Below, piece by piece: positions 40,028 through 49,700 of a stretch of 64,000 nt of DNA. Position numbers and translations under genes: made by a program. Positions within the stretch are counted from its first letter, which is position 1; every line of letters begins with the position of its first letter. This DNA is from Pterois miles (lineage: Eukaryota; Chordata; Actinopteri; Perciformes; Scorpaenidae): positions 1,134,001 through 1,198,000 of the forward strand of contig CAMQGK010000436.1 in the NCBI GenBank assembly GCA_947000775.1, written 5' to 3'. The notes under the pieces were generated by a model. The model was not told the origin of the DNA. It did no database searches and saw only the letters and a list, made by a program, of their open reading frames with translations.

Positions 40028-40990
40028 ATGACCACTGTGATTACATTTTTTATGCTAATGTCAACTCTTAAATTTGTAACCTGGAATACTCGGGGCATCA
40101 ATTCACAGGCAAAAAGAACTAAAATCATTAATCACTTAATTAAATTACAAGCCGACATATGTCTATTACAGGAAACTCATTTATCTCCATCTGAAGAACA
40201 CAAACTGAAACATCCCCAGTATAACCAAATCTACTCAGCAACTTATAATTCCAAAAAAAGAGGGGTTTCAATTTTAGTGAACAAAAAAATACCATTAATC
40301 AAGAACTCAACAATCATAGACCCAGAGGGGTGTTACATTATTTTAAATGCCTCACTGTACAATGATAATATCACAATTGCAAATCTCTATGGTCCAAACA
40401 CTGATGATCCATCATTTTTCCACAATTTTTTCTGTTTACTCAATAATATCCCCGATTCAATAATGGTAATTGGAGGTGACTTCAACACCGTCTTGGACCA
40501 TACATTAGACAGATCGCACATATCAAATACATTTAGACTTTGGAATTCATCAGACATTTTAAAACAATACGTGGATGAATTTGGCCTGGGAGACGTCTGG
40601 CGACTCCGAAATCCAGCTTCCAGAGAGTATTCCTACTTCTCACACGTCCACAATTCATTCTCCCGTATTGACTTCTGTCTCATTTCTAACTCCACCATAC
40701 AGAAGGTTTCAGATACTAAAATATATCCGGTTCTGATCAGTGACCACGCTCCGGTCTCCTTTTCTCTAAACTCCAAGCAGACCAGAACCTCGGTCACAAG
40801 ATGGCGCTTTAACAACTCTCTCCTTAAAGATCCTGATTTTGTTACCTACTTTAAAACAGAATGGGTGAACTTTATGGAAATTAATGATTCCCCTGAAACA
40901 TCAGCAACATTATTATGGGAAACAGCTAAAGTAGTTATGAGAGGAAGGATTATATCATATTCGTCATATAAGAAAAAAAAAAAGAAATAG
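40028..40990 (+). CDS. LINE ORF2, N-terminal part: AP-like endonuclease
   Basis: This encodes the apurinic/apyrimidinic-type endonuclease that nicks genomic DNA to start target-primed reverse transcription. I chose the ATG just before the conserved domain; ATGs 8 and 10 codons later are also possible. The same frame is open upstream into satellite, but that part is not LINE protein. Counting from this ATG, the family motifs are all present: WNTRG from residue 19, LQETH with Glu49, NLYGPN, GGDFN with Asp151 and Asn153, SRIDF, and SDHAPV with Asp239 and His240. These correspond to the metal-binding and catalytic positions of the family, so the domain looks functional. The frame runs past the domain into a Lys run and stops at TAG right after an 11-A tract. 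The reverse transcriptase continues in another frame, so this is one half of a split ORF2. No internal stop interrupts the domain. Confidence 0.92.
   Translation: MTTVITFFMLMSTLKFVTWNTRGINSQAKRTKIINHLIKLQADICLLQETHLSPSEEHKLKHPQYNQIYSATYNSKKRGVSILVNKKIPLIKNSTIIDPEGCYIILNASLYNDNITIANLYGPNTDDPSFFHNFFCLLNNIPDSIMVIGGDFNTVLDHTLDRSHISNTFRLWNSSDILKQYVDEFGLGDVWRLRNPASREYSYFSHVHNSFSRIDFCLISNSTIQKVSDTKIYPVLISDHAPVSFSLNSKQTRTSVTRWRFNNSLLKDPDFVTYFKTEWVNFMEINDSPETSATLLWETAKVVMRGRIISYSSYKKKKKK
40973..40983 (+). other. Frameshift at an 11-A homopolymer inside ORF2
   Basis: The endonuclease frame enters this A-run and stops at TAG (40988-40990). The reverse-transcriptase frame is open from 40972, just 3' of a TAA at 40969-40971, and reads KEIEIERDLEGK after the run. 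The two frames are therefore in register only with a run one base longer or two bases shorter. A real indel, a sequencing or assembly homopolymer error, or slippage during translation could each explain it. Confidence 0.85.
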
Positions 40991-41004
40991 AGATTGAAAG
41001 AGAC

Positions 41005-43851
41005 TTGGAAGGGAAGCTACAAAAGCTGACTGACTCTTATGCTAGCAACCCTTCTGAACAAACCCATAACAAACTAAGAGAAGTTAAATTTCAACTAGAA
41101 AATATTATCAATAAAAAAACACAATTTATGATTGAAAGACTAAGACAAGAAAAATTTGCACATAATAACAAATCTGGAAAATATCTAGCAAATCAACTTA
41201 AATGCAATAAAGAAAAATCTATAATTTCAGTGATTAAGGATTCAGCTGGGACACTAATACAAACAGATGAAGATATTAACAATGCTTTTCGAGCATTCTA
41301 CAGTAAATTATACACCTCAAATCATGAACCAGGTACATCAGATATTGACTCTTTCCTAAACAACCTAAATCTGCCTAAATTATCCCAAGAACAGGCAAAT
41401 GAATTGGATAAACCACTAACACAGGATGAATATTTTAAAGCACTCATCCAAATGCCAAATAACAAAGCTCCTGGTCCAGATGGATTTAGTTCTGACTTTT
41501 TCAAACATTTTTGGATTTCAGTCTCAACATTATTCTTAAGAATGTGCCAAGAAATCAAGAAAAATTCCCAAATCCCACAATACATGAACACTGCCCTCCT
41601 CTCACTGTTGCTAAAGCCAGACAAAGATCCAACTCAGTGTTCCAGCTATCGCCCTCTGTCTCTTATCAATACGGACATTAAAATAATCACTAAAGCTCTA
41701 TGCAACCGCGTAGAAAAGGTTATCCCGTTAATAATACACCCAGATCAGACCGGATTTATTAAAGGAAGACATTCATCTGACAGTATGCGTCGACTATTTA
41801 ATCTGATAAACACAGCTCAATTAAACAATCTAAACATCTTGATTGCTTCCCTTGATGCAGAAAAAGCCTTTGATAGAGTGAATAGGACATTTCTATTGGC
41901 ATCATTACATAAATTTGGTTTTGGAGAGTTGTTCATCCACTGGATTAAAACATTATACACATCACCCATGGCAATGGTCACAACTAATGGAATAACATCA
42001 CAACCATTTGCACTACATAGAGGAACAAGACAAGGATGTCCACTTTCTCCATCTCTGTTTGCCATATTCATTGAACCACTCGCTGCTGCAATTCGCCAAA
42101 ATGATAAGATTCAAGGTATTCGGATAGCTAACACACATCACAAGATTAGTCTCTATGCAGATGATGTATTACTGTATCTCCAGGCCACATCCAACTCATT
42201 GCAACAGTGCATTTCTTTAATTAATAATTTTTCCAGGATATCAGACTATTCAATTAACTGGACCAAATCCACAATTCTGCCTCTATGTGAGAGAGAGTGG
42301 AGGGCTGCATCCCTAAACGAATCCCCTTCAATATCTTTTGGCAATATAAAATACTTGGGTATCAACATCTCTCCCAAGTTGTCAGAGTTATTCAAATTAA
42401 ATTATACCCCATTATTGAAAAATATCCAAGATGACCTAAATCGCTGGATGAATCTCCCACTTTCCATTATAGGCAGAATTGCATCAGTAAAAATGATAAT
42501 ACTACCAAAAATTAACTACCTCTTCACAATGATTCCGACCCAACCGACTACCAACTGGTTCCAGACACTAGACTCTATAACAAACAAATTCTACTGGAAA
42601 AATAAAACACCAAGGATTAAATTAGCAACATTACAAAAAAATAAATCTATGGGAGGTCTTGAAGCACCAAATTTTCACTTTTACTTCTTGGCAAGTCAGT
42701 TACATTACATTTTCAAATGGATTAATCACTCTGCACAGAATCATTCATGGTCAGAAATAGAACAAGAACATTGTAATCCTATCTCACTATCGGATTTACC
42801 GTTCACAAACACAAGTATAAAACGTCACAACTGCTTCAAAAATACTGTCATCTCAACAACGCTCACCGCGTGGTGGAAAATTAATAAAATTTGTAAATCC
42901 ACATTAACCCCCTGCAAATACACTCCCATTTGGCACAATCCAGATTTCACCCTCAACAACTCATCTCTAAACTTTGTCACCTGGAAAGACAAAGGGATCA
43001 CACACTTACACCACGTATTCCATAATAACAACCTGATGAGCTTCGACCATCTCGTTCAACTGTACGGCCTTGGGACCGATCAATATCTCAGATATCTCCA
43101 GTTTAAATCTGTTCTTAAAACAAAAATCAGCATCACAAATAACTTACACCCTGCTACCCTGACAGAAGACTTACTCAAGATTAAAGACCGCAAGAAAATA
43201 TTCTCCAAATTATACAAACTTTTACTGAACATAGATTCAACAATCTCACTTCCAATAGAAAAATGGGAAAAAGATTTATTGTTCAGTCCCAGTGTGGGAT
43301 TCTGGGAACAAATCTGTCATAACACCTTCACAATGACTAAAAACTCAAACATACAACTGATACAATTTAAAGTGATCCATAGAACCCACTTCACCCAACA
43401 CAGAATGCACAAAATGGGATTCGCTGATTCCGATACATGTTCTTCATGCACACTAAACACACCGGATGACTACTTCCACGCCATGTGGCTCTGTCCTCCG
43501 GTGCATCAGTTCTGGGAGGGAGTCATCAGCAAAATCTCTAACTTATGGGGCTATAACCTCCCACTGTCCCCCTCTCTGTGTCTACTTGGTGATTTATCAG
43601 TAATCAATCCAGAGCCTAACAATACCAGATCTATACTTATCGCTTTAGCCACCGCCAAAAAGACTATTCTCATGAATTGGAAAACCAGACATAAACTTAA
43701 CATAACACACTGGCTAAACATTCTGACGGACTACATTGCCATGGAAAAACTCTCAGCTTCTCTCCAAAACCAAATTCAACAGTTTGAAGCAACCTGGACC
43801 CCTACTCTTCTCTCAGCTTTAAATCTACCAACCGCTTTGCCTGTTAGCTGA
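41005..43851 (+). CDS. LINE ORF2, C-terminal part: reverse transcriptase and Cys/His knuckle
   Basis: Copies LINE RNA into DNA at the nicked target. The listed start is a TTG, not a true initiation site: the frame is open from 40972 and belongs to the same ORF2 as the endonuclease. Residues counted from here: a charged linker to ~130; fingers motif NKAPGPDGF from 153; YRPLSLINTD from 215; DQTGFIKGR near 248; motif A DAEKAFDRV with Asp284; motif B GTRQGCPLSPSLF from 340; motif C YADD with Asp386 and Asp387; thumb region; and near the C-terminus a CX2CX9HX4C knuckle (Cys812, Cys815, His825, Cys830), the L1-type C-terminal domain. All catalytic residues are present and no stop interrupts the 948 codons. 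With the endonuclease part this gives about 1,270 residues, the usual size for L1 ORF2. Apart from the upstream frameshift it looks like a young copy. Confidence 0.95.
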   Translation: MEGKLQKLTDSYASNPSEQTHNKLREVKFQLENIINKKTQFMIERLRQEKFAHNNKSGKYLANQLKCNKEKSIISVIKDSAGTLIQTDEDINNAFRAFYSKLYTSNHEPGTSDIDSFLNNLNLPKLSQEQANELDKPLTQDEYFKALIQMPNNKAPGPDGFSSDFFKHFWISVSTLFLRMCQEIKKNSQIPQYMNTALLSLLLKPDKDPTQCSSYRPLSLINTDIKIITKALCNRVEKVIPLIIHPDQTGFIKGRHSSDSMRRLFNLINTAQLNNLNILIASLDAEKAFDRVNRTFLLASLHKFGFGELFIHWIKTLYTSPMAMVTTNGITSQPFALHRGTRQGCPLSPSLFAIFIEPLAAAIRQNDKIQGIRIANTHHKISLYADDVLLYLQATSNSLQQCISLINNFSRISDYSINWTKSTILPLCEREWRAASLNESPSISFGNIKYLGINISPKLSELFKLNYTPLLKNIQDDLNRWMNLPLSIIGRIASVKMIILPKINYLFTMIPTQPTTNWFQTLDSITNKFYWKNKTPRIKLATLQKNKSMGGLEAPNFHFYFLASQLHYIFKWINHSAQNHSWSEIEQEHCNPISLSDLPFTNTSIKRHNCFKNTVISTTLTAWWKINKICKSTLTPCKYTPIWHNPDFTLNNSSLNFVTWKDKGITHLHHVFHNNNLMSFDHLVQLYGLGTDQYLRYLQFKSVLKTKISITNNLHPATLTEDLLKIKDRKKIFSKLYKLLLNIDSTISLPIEKWEKDLLFSPSVGFWEQICHNTFTMTKNSNIQLIQFKVIHRTHFTQHRMHKMGFADSDTCSSCTLNTPDDYFHAMWLCPPVHQFWEGVISKISNLWGYNLPLSPSLCLLGDLSVINPEPNNTRSILIALATAKKTILMNWKTRHKLNITHWLNILTDYIAMEKLSASLQNQIQQFEATWTPTLLSALNLPTALPVS

Positions 43852-43966
43852 TGCCCCCCAATCCATAAATCATTTACTTCTCCACACTGCTAGTCATGAT
43901 CCCCCCATCCCCCTTGTATCTGTTCTGTGTTCTATGTTGTTCCTTGTCTCTGTTTTGTGTTCTGTG

Positions 43967-44018
43967 TTTTTTTTTTTTTTGTTTTTTGTTTTTTTTTTTC
44001 TCCTCTTCTCCCTATCAG
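43967..44018 (+). other. Polypyrimidine tract ending in CAG
   Basis: T14, G, T6, G, T11, then CTCCTCTTCTCCCTAT and CAG. This has the look of a 3' splice acceptor (pyrimidine tract plus CAG) shortly after the ORF2 stop. Whether it is used is unknown; a plain homopolymer tract is the alternative. Confidence 0.4.
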
Positions 44019-45021
44019 CTCATTGATTACATGCCATTAATTGACTGAGTCTACGCCTGTTTCAATTACTCCCATCACTTTTGCATGTCTTTATTGAGGT
44101 GTCCTTTTCTTTTCATTCTTATCCCCAGGGTTGTTGTCTGGCTCTGCTGGGCCCGACTGGCTCTTGCTTCCCTGTACCCCCTGGGATTGGGAGTATCGGT
44201 TGTCTCGCCTTTTGGCCCCGGAGCTGCTGTGGCTGGGCGCTCTCCTGGGTTCCTGGGGTGGTGGCGGCGGGTCTCTCCTGGGGTCCCCTGGATGGCGTGG
44301 GGGGTCTGGGGTGGGTCGGCCTCCTGTCGCTCCCCCGTCCCTCTCTGCCCCTGCCTCCCTCCTCCTCTCTCCTCCCCTGCCTTCCCACTCCTCCGCGCCC
44401 TCTCTCCCTCCTCTGGGGGGGCTGGGAGTCCTCCGTGGCCTGGGGGTGGGCTCGGGCCCGGTTGGCCTCTCTCCGTGGGGGCACTCGCTCATCCATGCAC
44501 AGGCTCCGGTTTGGACCTGTGTGACGCCACCGGGAATCAAATACTGCTGGCCGTGACCTTTTCTGGGGCCGGTACTGTCCCGGGGGGTAGTAGGGCGGAC
44601 GGTCTGTGTCCCCTGCGTCCTCGGTGCTGTGGCCTTCAGGGTTGGGGTGGGGGGCCGGCGGTCCGTGCGCCCTTGGGGGTGGCTCCGTCTCCCTCTCGGG
44701 TCGGGGTACCGTGGGCGGCTGGCCTGTGGTGGGTCTGGGGTGGCCGCTGGGGTGCTGCTCTGGTGTTGCAACTGCTGGGGCTGGCCGCATTGGTGGGGCC
44801 TGTTTGGTTTGAGGGGCCCCCTCTCGCCCCCCTCCCCTTCGGTCCCGGGGCCCTGCGCATCAGGGTTGAAAAGCGTTTCTACCTCTCCCCAACTTCCCTC
44901 TGCCTGGGGGGGCTGGGCCCACACTGGACTGCCTCTTACTGTGCACTTCACCCATCTCACATCTCACTGTATATATTACTCTTAGGCACATATAGGATCA
45001 CAAAGTTAGGGCTACGTGGAC

Positions 45022-45058
45022 GGGTGGGATGGGGGTCAGTGGGTTGTGGGGTGGGGCG
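45022..45058 (+). other. Putative G-quadruplex motif
   Basis: At least six runs of three or more G separated by 1-5 bases (CGGGTGGGATGGGGGTCAGT and onward). This fits the standard G3+ loop 1-7 pattern on the sense strand. Folding is predicted only. Confidence 0.6.
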
Positions 45059-45883
45059 GACTGCAGAGCCCCAGGGCATTGCGTCCTCCTCGCCTCCTTC
45101 CTACTGCCCCCTCCGAGTTTCCACTTTTAATGCAGTACACACACAAATTTGGGGACGTCTGCGCTGGCTTGGGGATCAGGGTCAGGGAAGGCTGCAGAGT
45201 AACCATCCTCTGTAGTCCTCTGGCCCGTCCGCTGCCCCCTCGCAGTCCAACCCAACTTTTAATGCACCACATTACATTACACTTAAGGTTGCACTCACAC
45301 ATGGTGGAGGGTGAATGGTTCCTCGTCTGGAATCGGGGAACCATAGTAATAGGGAAGTAATGGTGAACCTTCTGGACATGGCGTTACTGGTGGGGCTCAG
45401 TCCCCTCCGGCTTTTGGGTGTTGAGGGAGCCCAACGTTCAATCCGCTGTCGCTGTGGGGTCTCCGGGTCGTGGGGGTGGTGGTCTGGGGGGGTCTCCCGC
45501 ATCCCTGGCGGGCCCCCTATTGCTGTGGCCCCTGGAACATCGTGGTGCTGGATTGGTTGCCCTGGTGGCCGCCGGGGCTAATACATGGGCTGGTCCCTGG
45601 CGGTGGCTCGGCTCAGGTTGGGGGGGCGGGGGCACGTCTCTGGGTGCCGGGGCCGTGGGTTCCCTGCGCTCCCCCTGGGCCTCGGTGCCGGGTGATAGGC
45701 AGGGTTAGTAACTAGTTCCATCTACACCACCTGCTCTCTCCCCCGGGCCTGGGCTGGGCCCGGGCATCGGTCTCCTCTGGCTGGCCCCCCGGTGGCGGCC
45801 TGCTTGCTGCTAGTTGTCCTCTCGGTGGGGGGTCATTCGGTCCCTGTGTCTGCCCACTGTGCTGCGGGGGTCGCCCTGCTGCC

Positions 45884-45984
45884 CCGGGGGCAGGGGGTTG
45901 GGCTGGGTGTGGGTGGTGGGCGGGGGTGGGGTGTGGGGGTGGGTGTTCGGGGTGGTCGGGGGATGGGTGTTGGGTGGTGGGTGG
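45884..45984 (+). other. G-quadruplex-prone cluster in LINE 3' region
   Basis: A dense series of G-runs over 100 bp, including GGGGG, GGGG and many GGG with short T-containing loops, enough for several overlapping quadruplexes on the sense strand. G-rich 3' regions are known in L1 elements. The left breakpoint of the 7.4 kb duplication (about 45954) lies inside this cluster. Confidence 0.65.
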
Positions 45985-46533
45985 GCCCTCGTGCCCCATG
46001 CCCCCTGGCCCTGTTCGGGGTGCTCTGGGGGGTGCCGGCCGCTCCCTCCTCTGGGCATCTGGGTGTGTGTGCGGCCCGGCGGCTCTGATGGCTATCTGGG
46101 TGTTGCCTCCTTGGTGCTCTCATGTCCTGGGATGGGGTGGTGCACTTGACCAGTTTGCCCAGGTTTAGTCACGACAGCCGCTCTGGGCTTCGGTGTCAAT
46201 AACACATGCATGATTGGGTTCAGGGCCTGCCAGCACCTGCCGAGTCCCATTGTTGAGAACTAATGGGACCCGCAAAAATGTGCTAGATCATTCTTCGATC
46301 TTTACACTGGACTCACGGACTTCATGCACTTTATCACTCTTGATCTCTGACGGTTTAACTTTCTCCCTTCTGTTGTTTCTCATAGGTTACTAGTTGATGG
46401 GCATAAATCAGCACCTCACATTCATAGCATGTACCCTTCCCAACCCATCTTATCTCCCCCTATCTATCCCACATTTTCCCCTCAACTCACTTAAGTATAG
46501 CACTTCCCTCTCTGGCTCGTAATAGGAAAACCC

Positions 46534-46539
46534 AATAAA
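46534..46539 (+). promoter_or_regulatory. AATAAA, candidate polyadenylation signal
   Basis: Canonical AATAAA hexamer on the sense strand of the LINE. It lies ~150 bp before the A-tail, further than the usual 10-30 nt. A variant CATAAA at 46627 is nearer (~55 bp). Which one, if any, is used is not clear. Confidence 0.35.
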
Positions 46540-46669
46540 GATTAGTTACCAGGAGGGACGGTGATGGTCACACACGCACTAAAATATTAACATACTTTTG
46601 TGCAATACTAAAATAAGCACAGATCCCATAAAAAGTTGTTACCTCCTTTTGTGGTATTCATCGATGGGA

Positions 46670-46681
46670 GTCAGTGCTGAC
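46670..46681 (+). other. Short inverted repeat next to the LINE 3' end
   Basis: GTCAGTGCTGAC is a perfect inverted repeat: a GTCA/TGAC stem with a four-base loop, or five paired bases with two unpaired. It lies six bases before the A-tail. Some LINEs use a 3'-terminal hairpin for recognition by their reverse transcriptase, and this would be placed for that role. The stem is short, so the role is only a suggestion. Confidence 0.4.
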
Positions 46682-46684
46682 AGG

Positions 46685-46687
<3 letters not shown>

Positions 46688-46716
<29 letters not shown>
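46688..46716 (+). other. LINE poly(A) tail, A29
   Basis: An uninterrupted run of 29 A directly followed by satellite GAGTGTATCAGAG. It marks the 3' end of the retrotransposon and supports integration by target-primed reverse transcription. Confidence 0.95.
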
Positions 46717-46719
<3 letters not shown>

Positions 46720-49700
46720 TGTATCAGAGTGTATCAGAGTGTGAGTCAGTGTGTATCAGAGTGTATCAGAGTGTGTATCAGAGTGAGAATCAGAGTTTAT
46801 CAGAGTGTGTCATAGTATATCAGAGTGTATCAGACTGAGTCAGTGTGTATCAGAGTGTGTATCAGAGTGTGTATCAGGGTGTGAGTCAGTGTGTCAGAGT
46901 GTATCAGAGTGTATCAGAGTGTGAGTCAGTGTGTATCAGTGTGTATCAGAGTGTGTATCAGGGTGTGAGTCAGTGTGTCAGAGTGTATCAGAGTGAGTCA
47001 GTGTGTATCAGAGTGTGCATCAGCGTGTATCAGTGTGTGTGAGAGTGCATCAGTGTGTACCAGAGTGTGTATCATAGTGTGTATCAGAGTGTGTCAATCA
47101 GAGTGGGTATCAGTGTGTATCAGAGTGTGTCTGTCAGAGTGTGTGTATCAGAGTGTATCAGTGTTTCTGTCGGAGTGTGTGTATCAGTGTGTATCAGAGT
47201 GAGTCAGTGTTTATCAGAGTGTATCAGAGTGTATCAGAGTGTGAGTCAGTGTGTATCAGAGTGTATCAGAGTGTGTATCAGAGTGAGAATCAGAGTTTAT
47301 CAGAGTGTGTATCATAGTATATAAGAGTGTATCAGAGTGAGTCAGTATGTATCAGAGTGTGTATCAGGGCGTGAGTCATTGTGTCAGAATGTATCAGAGT
47401 GTGTATGACTGTGTATCAGTGTGTGTATGAGAGTGTGTATCAGAGTGTGTATGTGTGTGTATCAGTGTCTACCAGAGTGTGAGTCAGTGTGTATCAGTGT
47501 GTGCATGAGAGTGTGTATCAGAGTGTGTATCAGAGTATATCAGAGTGTATCAGAGTGAGTCAGTGTGTATCAGAGTGTATCAGAGTGTGAGTCAGTGTGT
47601 ATCAGAGTGTATCAGAGTGTTTATCAGGGTGTGAGTCAGTGTGTCAGAGTGTATCAGAGTGAGTCAGTGTGTATAAGAGTGTGTATCAGCGTGTATCAGT
47701 GTGTGTGAGAGTGTATCAGTGTGTATCAGCGTGTGTATCAGCGTGTGTATCAGAGAGTATGTATCAGAGTGTGTGTATCAGAGTGTATGTATCGGAGTGT
47801 GTATCAGAGTGTGTGTATCAGAGTGTGTATCAGAGTGTGAGTATCAGTATGTATCAGTGTGTGTATATCAGAATTTGTCTATCAGAGTGTGTGTATCAGT
47901 GTGTATCAGAGTGTATCAGCGTGTGTATCAGAGTGTGTATCAGAGTGAGAATCAGAGTGTATCAGAGTGTGTATCATAGTGTATCAGAGCGTATCAGAGT
48001 GAGTCAGTGTGTATCAGAGTGTGTATCAGGGCGAGTCATTGTGTCAGAATGTATCAGAGTGTGTATGAGTGTGTATCAGTGTGTGTATGAGAGTGTGTAT
48101 CAGAGTGTGTATGTGTGTGTATCAGTGTCTACCACAGTGTGAGTCAGTGTGTATCAGTGTGTGCATGAGAGTGTGTATCAGAGTGTGTATCATAGTGTAT
48201 CAGAGTGTATCAGAGTGAGTCAGTGTGTATCAGAGTGTATCAGAGTGTGTATCAGTGTGTGTATCAGAGTGTCTGTCAGAGTGTGTGTATCAGAGTGTGT
48301 GTATCAGAGTGTCTGTATCAGTGTGTATCAGAGTATGTGTATCAGAGTGTGTGTATCATATTGTGTATCAGAGTGTGTATCAGAGTGTGTATCAGTGTGT
48401 ATCAGAGTGTGTATATCAGAGTGTGTCTATCAGAGTGTTTGTATCAGTGTGTATCAGAGTGTGTGTATCAGAGTGTGTGTGAGAGTGTATCAGTGTGTAT
48501 CAGAGTGTGTCTATCAGAGTGTGTGTATCAGAGTGTATCAGTGTTTCTATCGGAGTGTGTGTATCAGGATGTATCAGAGTGTGTGTGAGAGTGTATCAGT
48601 GTGTATCAGAGTGTGTATCAGCGTGTGTATCAGAGTGTGTATCAGAGTGAGAATCAGTGTGTATCAGAGTGTGTATCATAGTGTATCAGAGTTTATCAGA
48701 GTGAGTCAGTGTGTATCAGAGTGTATAAGAGTGTGTATCAGAGTGTATCAGAGTGTATCAGAGTGAGTCAGTGTGTATCAGAGTGTGTATCAGAGTGTGT
48801 ATCAGGGTGTGAGTCAGTGTGTCAGAGTGTTTATGAGTGTATCAGAGTGTGAGTCAGTGTGTATCAGAGTGTATCAGACTGTGTATCAGCGTGTATCAGT
48901 GTGTGTGAGAGTGTATCAGTGTGTATCAGAGTGTGTATCAGCGTGTGTATCAGAGTGTATGTATCAGAGTGTGTGTATCAGAGTGTGTATCAGTGTGTAT
49001 CAGAGTGTGTGTATCAGTATGTATCAGAGTGTGTGTATCAGAGTGTGTTTATCAGAGTTTGTGTATCAGATCGTGTATCAGAGTGTGTATCAGAGTGTGT
49101 GTATCAGTGTGTATCAGAGTGTGTATATCAGAGTACGTCTATCAGAGTGTGTGTATCAGTATGTATCAGAGTGTATCAGAGTGTGTTTATCAGAGTGTGT
49201 TTGAGAGTGTATCAGTGTGTATCAGAGTTTGTCTATCAGAGTGTGTATCAGTGTGTATCATAGTGTGTCTGTCAGAGTGTGTGTATCAGAGTGTATCAGT
49301 GTTTCTATCGGAGTGTGTGTATCAGTGTGTATCAGAGTGTGTGTGAGAGTGTATCAGTGTGTATCAGAGTGTGTATTACAGTGTGTATCATAGTGTATCA
49401 GAGTGTATCAGAGTGAGTCAGTGTGTATCAGAGTGTATCAGAGTGTATCAGAGTGTATCAGAGTGTGAGTCAGTGTGTATCAGAGTGTATCAGAGTGAGG
49501 ATCAGAGTTTATCAGAGTGTGTATCATAGTATATCAGAGTGTATCAGAGTGAGTCAGTGTGTATCAGAGTGTGTATCAGAGTGTGTATCAGGGCGTGAGT
49601 CAGTGTGTCAGAGTGTATCAGAGTGTATCAGAGTGTGTATGAGTGTGTATCATAGTGTGTATCAGATTGTGTATTAGAGTGTGTATCAGAGTGCGTATGT

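Larger units (their letters stand above)
44130..46168 (+). other. GC-rich, CpG-containing segment of the LINE 3' region
   Basis: Base composition switches abruptly from the A+T-rich ORF2 to long C-runs (44330-44420) and G-runs (44266-44310, 45022-45058, 45455-45494, 45884-45984). No protein family is recognisable in any frame. It may have been captured by the element at some stage or be typical of its family. Confidence 0.7.
43852..46687 (+). other. LINE 3' untranslated region
   Basis: 2.8 kb between the ORF2 stop (TGA at 43849-43851) and the poly(A) tail, long for an L1-type element. In order it holds a T-rich tract, a very G+C-rich stretch of about 2 kb with many G-runs and CpGs, and a more balanced last ~520 bp. 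A 12-bp direct repeat, ACTTTTAATGCA, occurs at 45123 and 45255. Reading frames of up to 376 codons occur on both strands but look like by-products of base composition (low-complexity Gly, Pro, Trp, Leu and Arg). Confidence 0.85.
39944..46716 (+). mobile_element. L1/Tx1-like LINE (non-LTR retrotransposon), 5'-truncated, ORF2 nearly intact
   Basis: The satellite pattern stops at ATCAGA|ATCACC and resumes directly after an A29 tract. Between them lie a short leader, ORF2 (endonuclease then reverse transcriptase), a 2.8 kb 3' untranslated region and the poly(A) tail, which is the order of the L1 clade. No ORF1 is present: only 84 bp precede ORF2, so the element is 5'-truncated in or near the ORF1-ORF2 spacer. 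The satellite continues in the same orientation on both sides. A 12-bp match (GAGTGTATCAGA) abuts both ends and could be the target-site duplication, but in a tandem array this cannot be proved. The GC content changes sharply: ORF2 is A+T-rich, the 3' region very G+C-rich. Assignment to the L1/Tx1 group rests on domain order and RT motifs; the exact family is not determined. Confidence 0.95.

Noticed and set aside
41322..42071. Minus-strand frames of 84-100 codons
   Set aside because: They lie opposite the reverse transcriptase, whose motifs are unambiguous on the + strand.
44085..45215. 376-codon + frame and the overlapping 289-codon - frame (44091-44960) in the LINE 3' region
   Set aside because: Low-complexity Gly/Pro/Leu/Trp/Arg composition from GC-rich DNA, overlapping frames on both strands, no recognisable domain. 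By-product of base composition.
45792..46168. Short frames on both strands in the G-rich cluster
   Set aside because: Same reason: G-runs and C-runs remove stops; nothing protein-like is conserved.
39944..46716. LTR retrotransposon or endogenous retrovirus
   Set aside because: No long terminal repeats, gag, protease or integrase; AP-like endonuclease, L1-type RT and a poly(A) tail fit a LINE.
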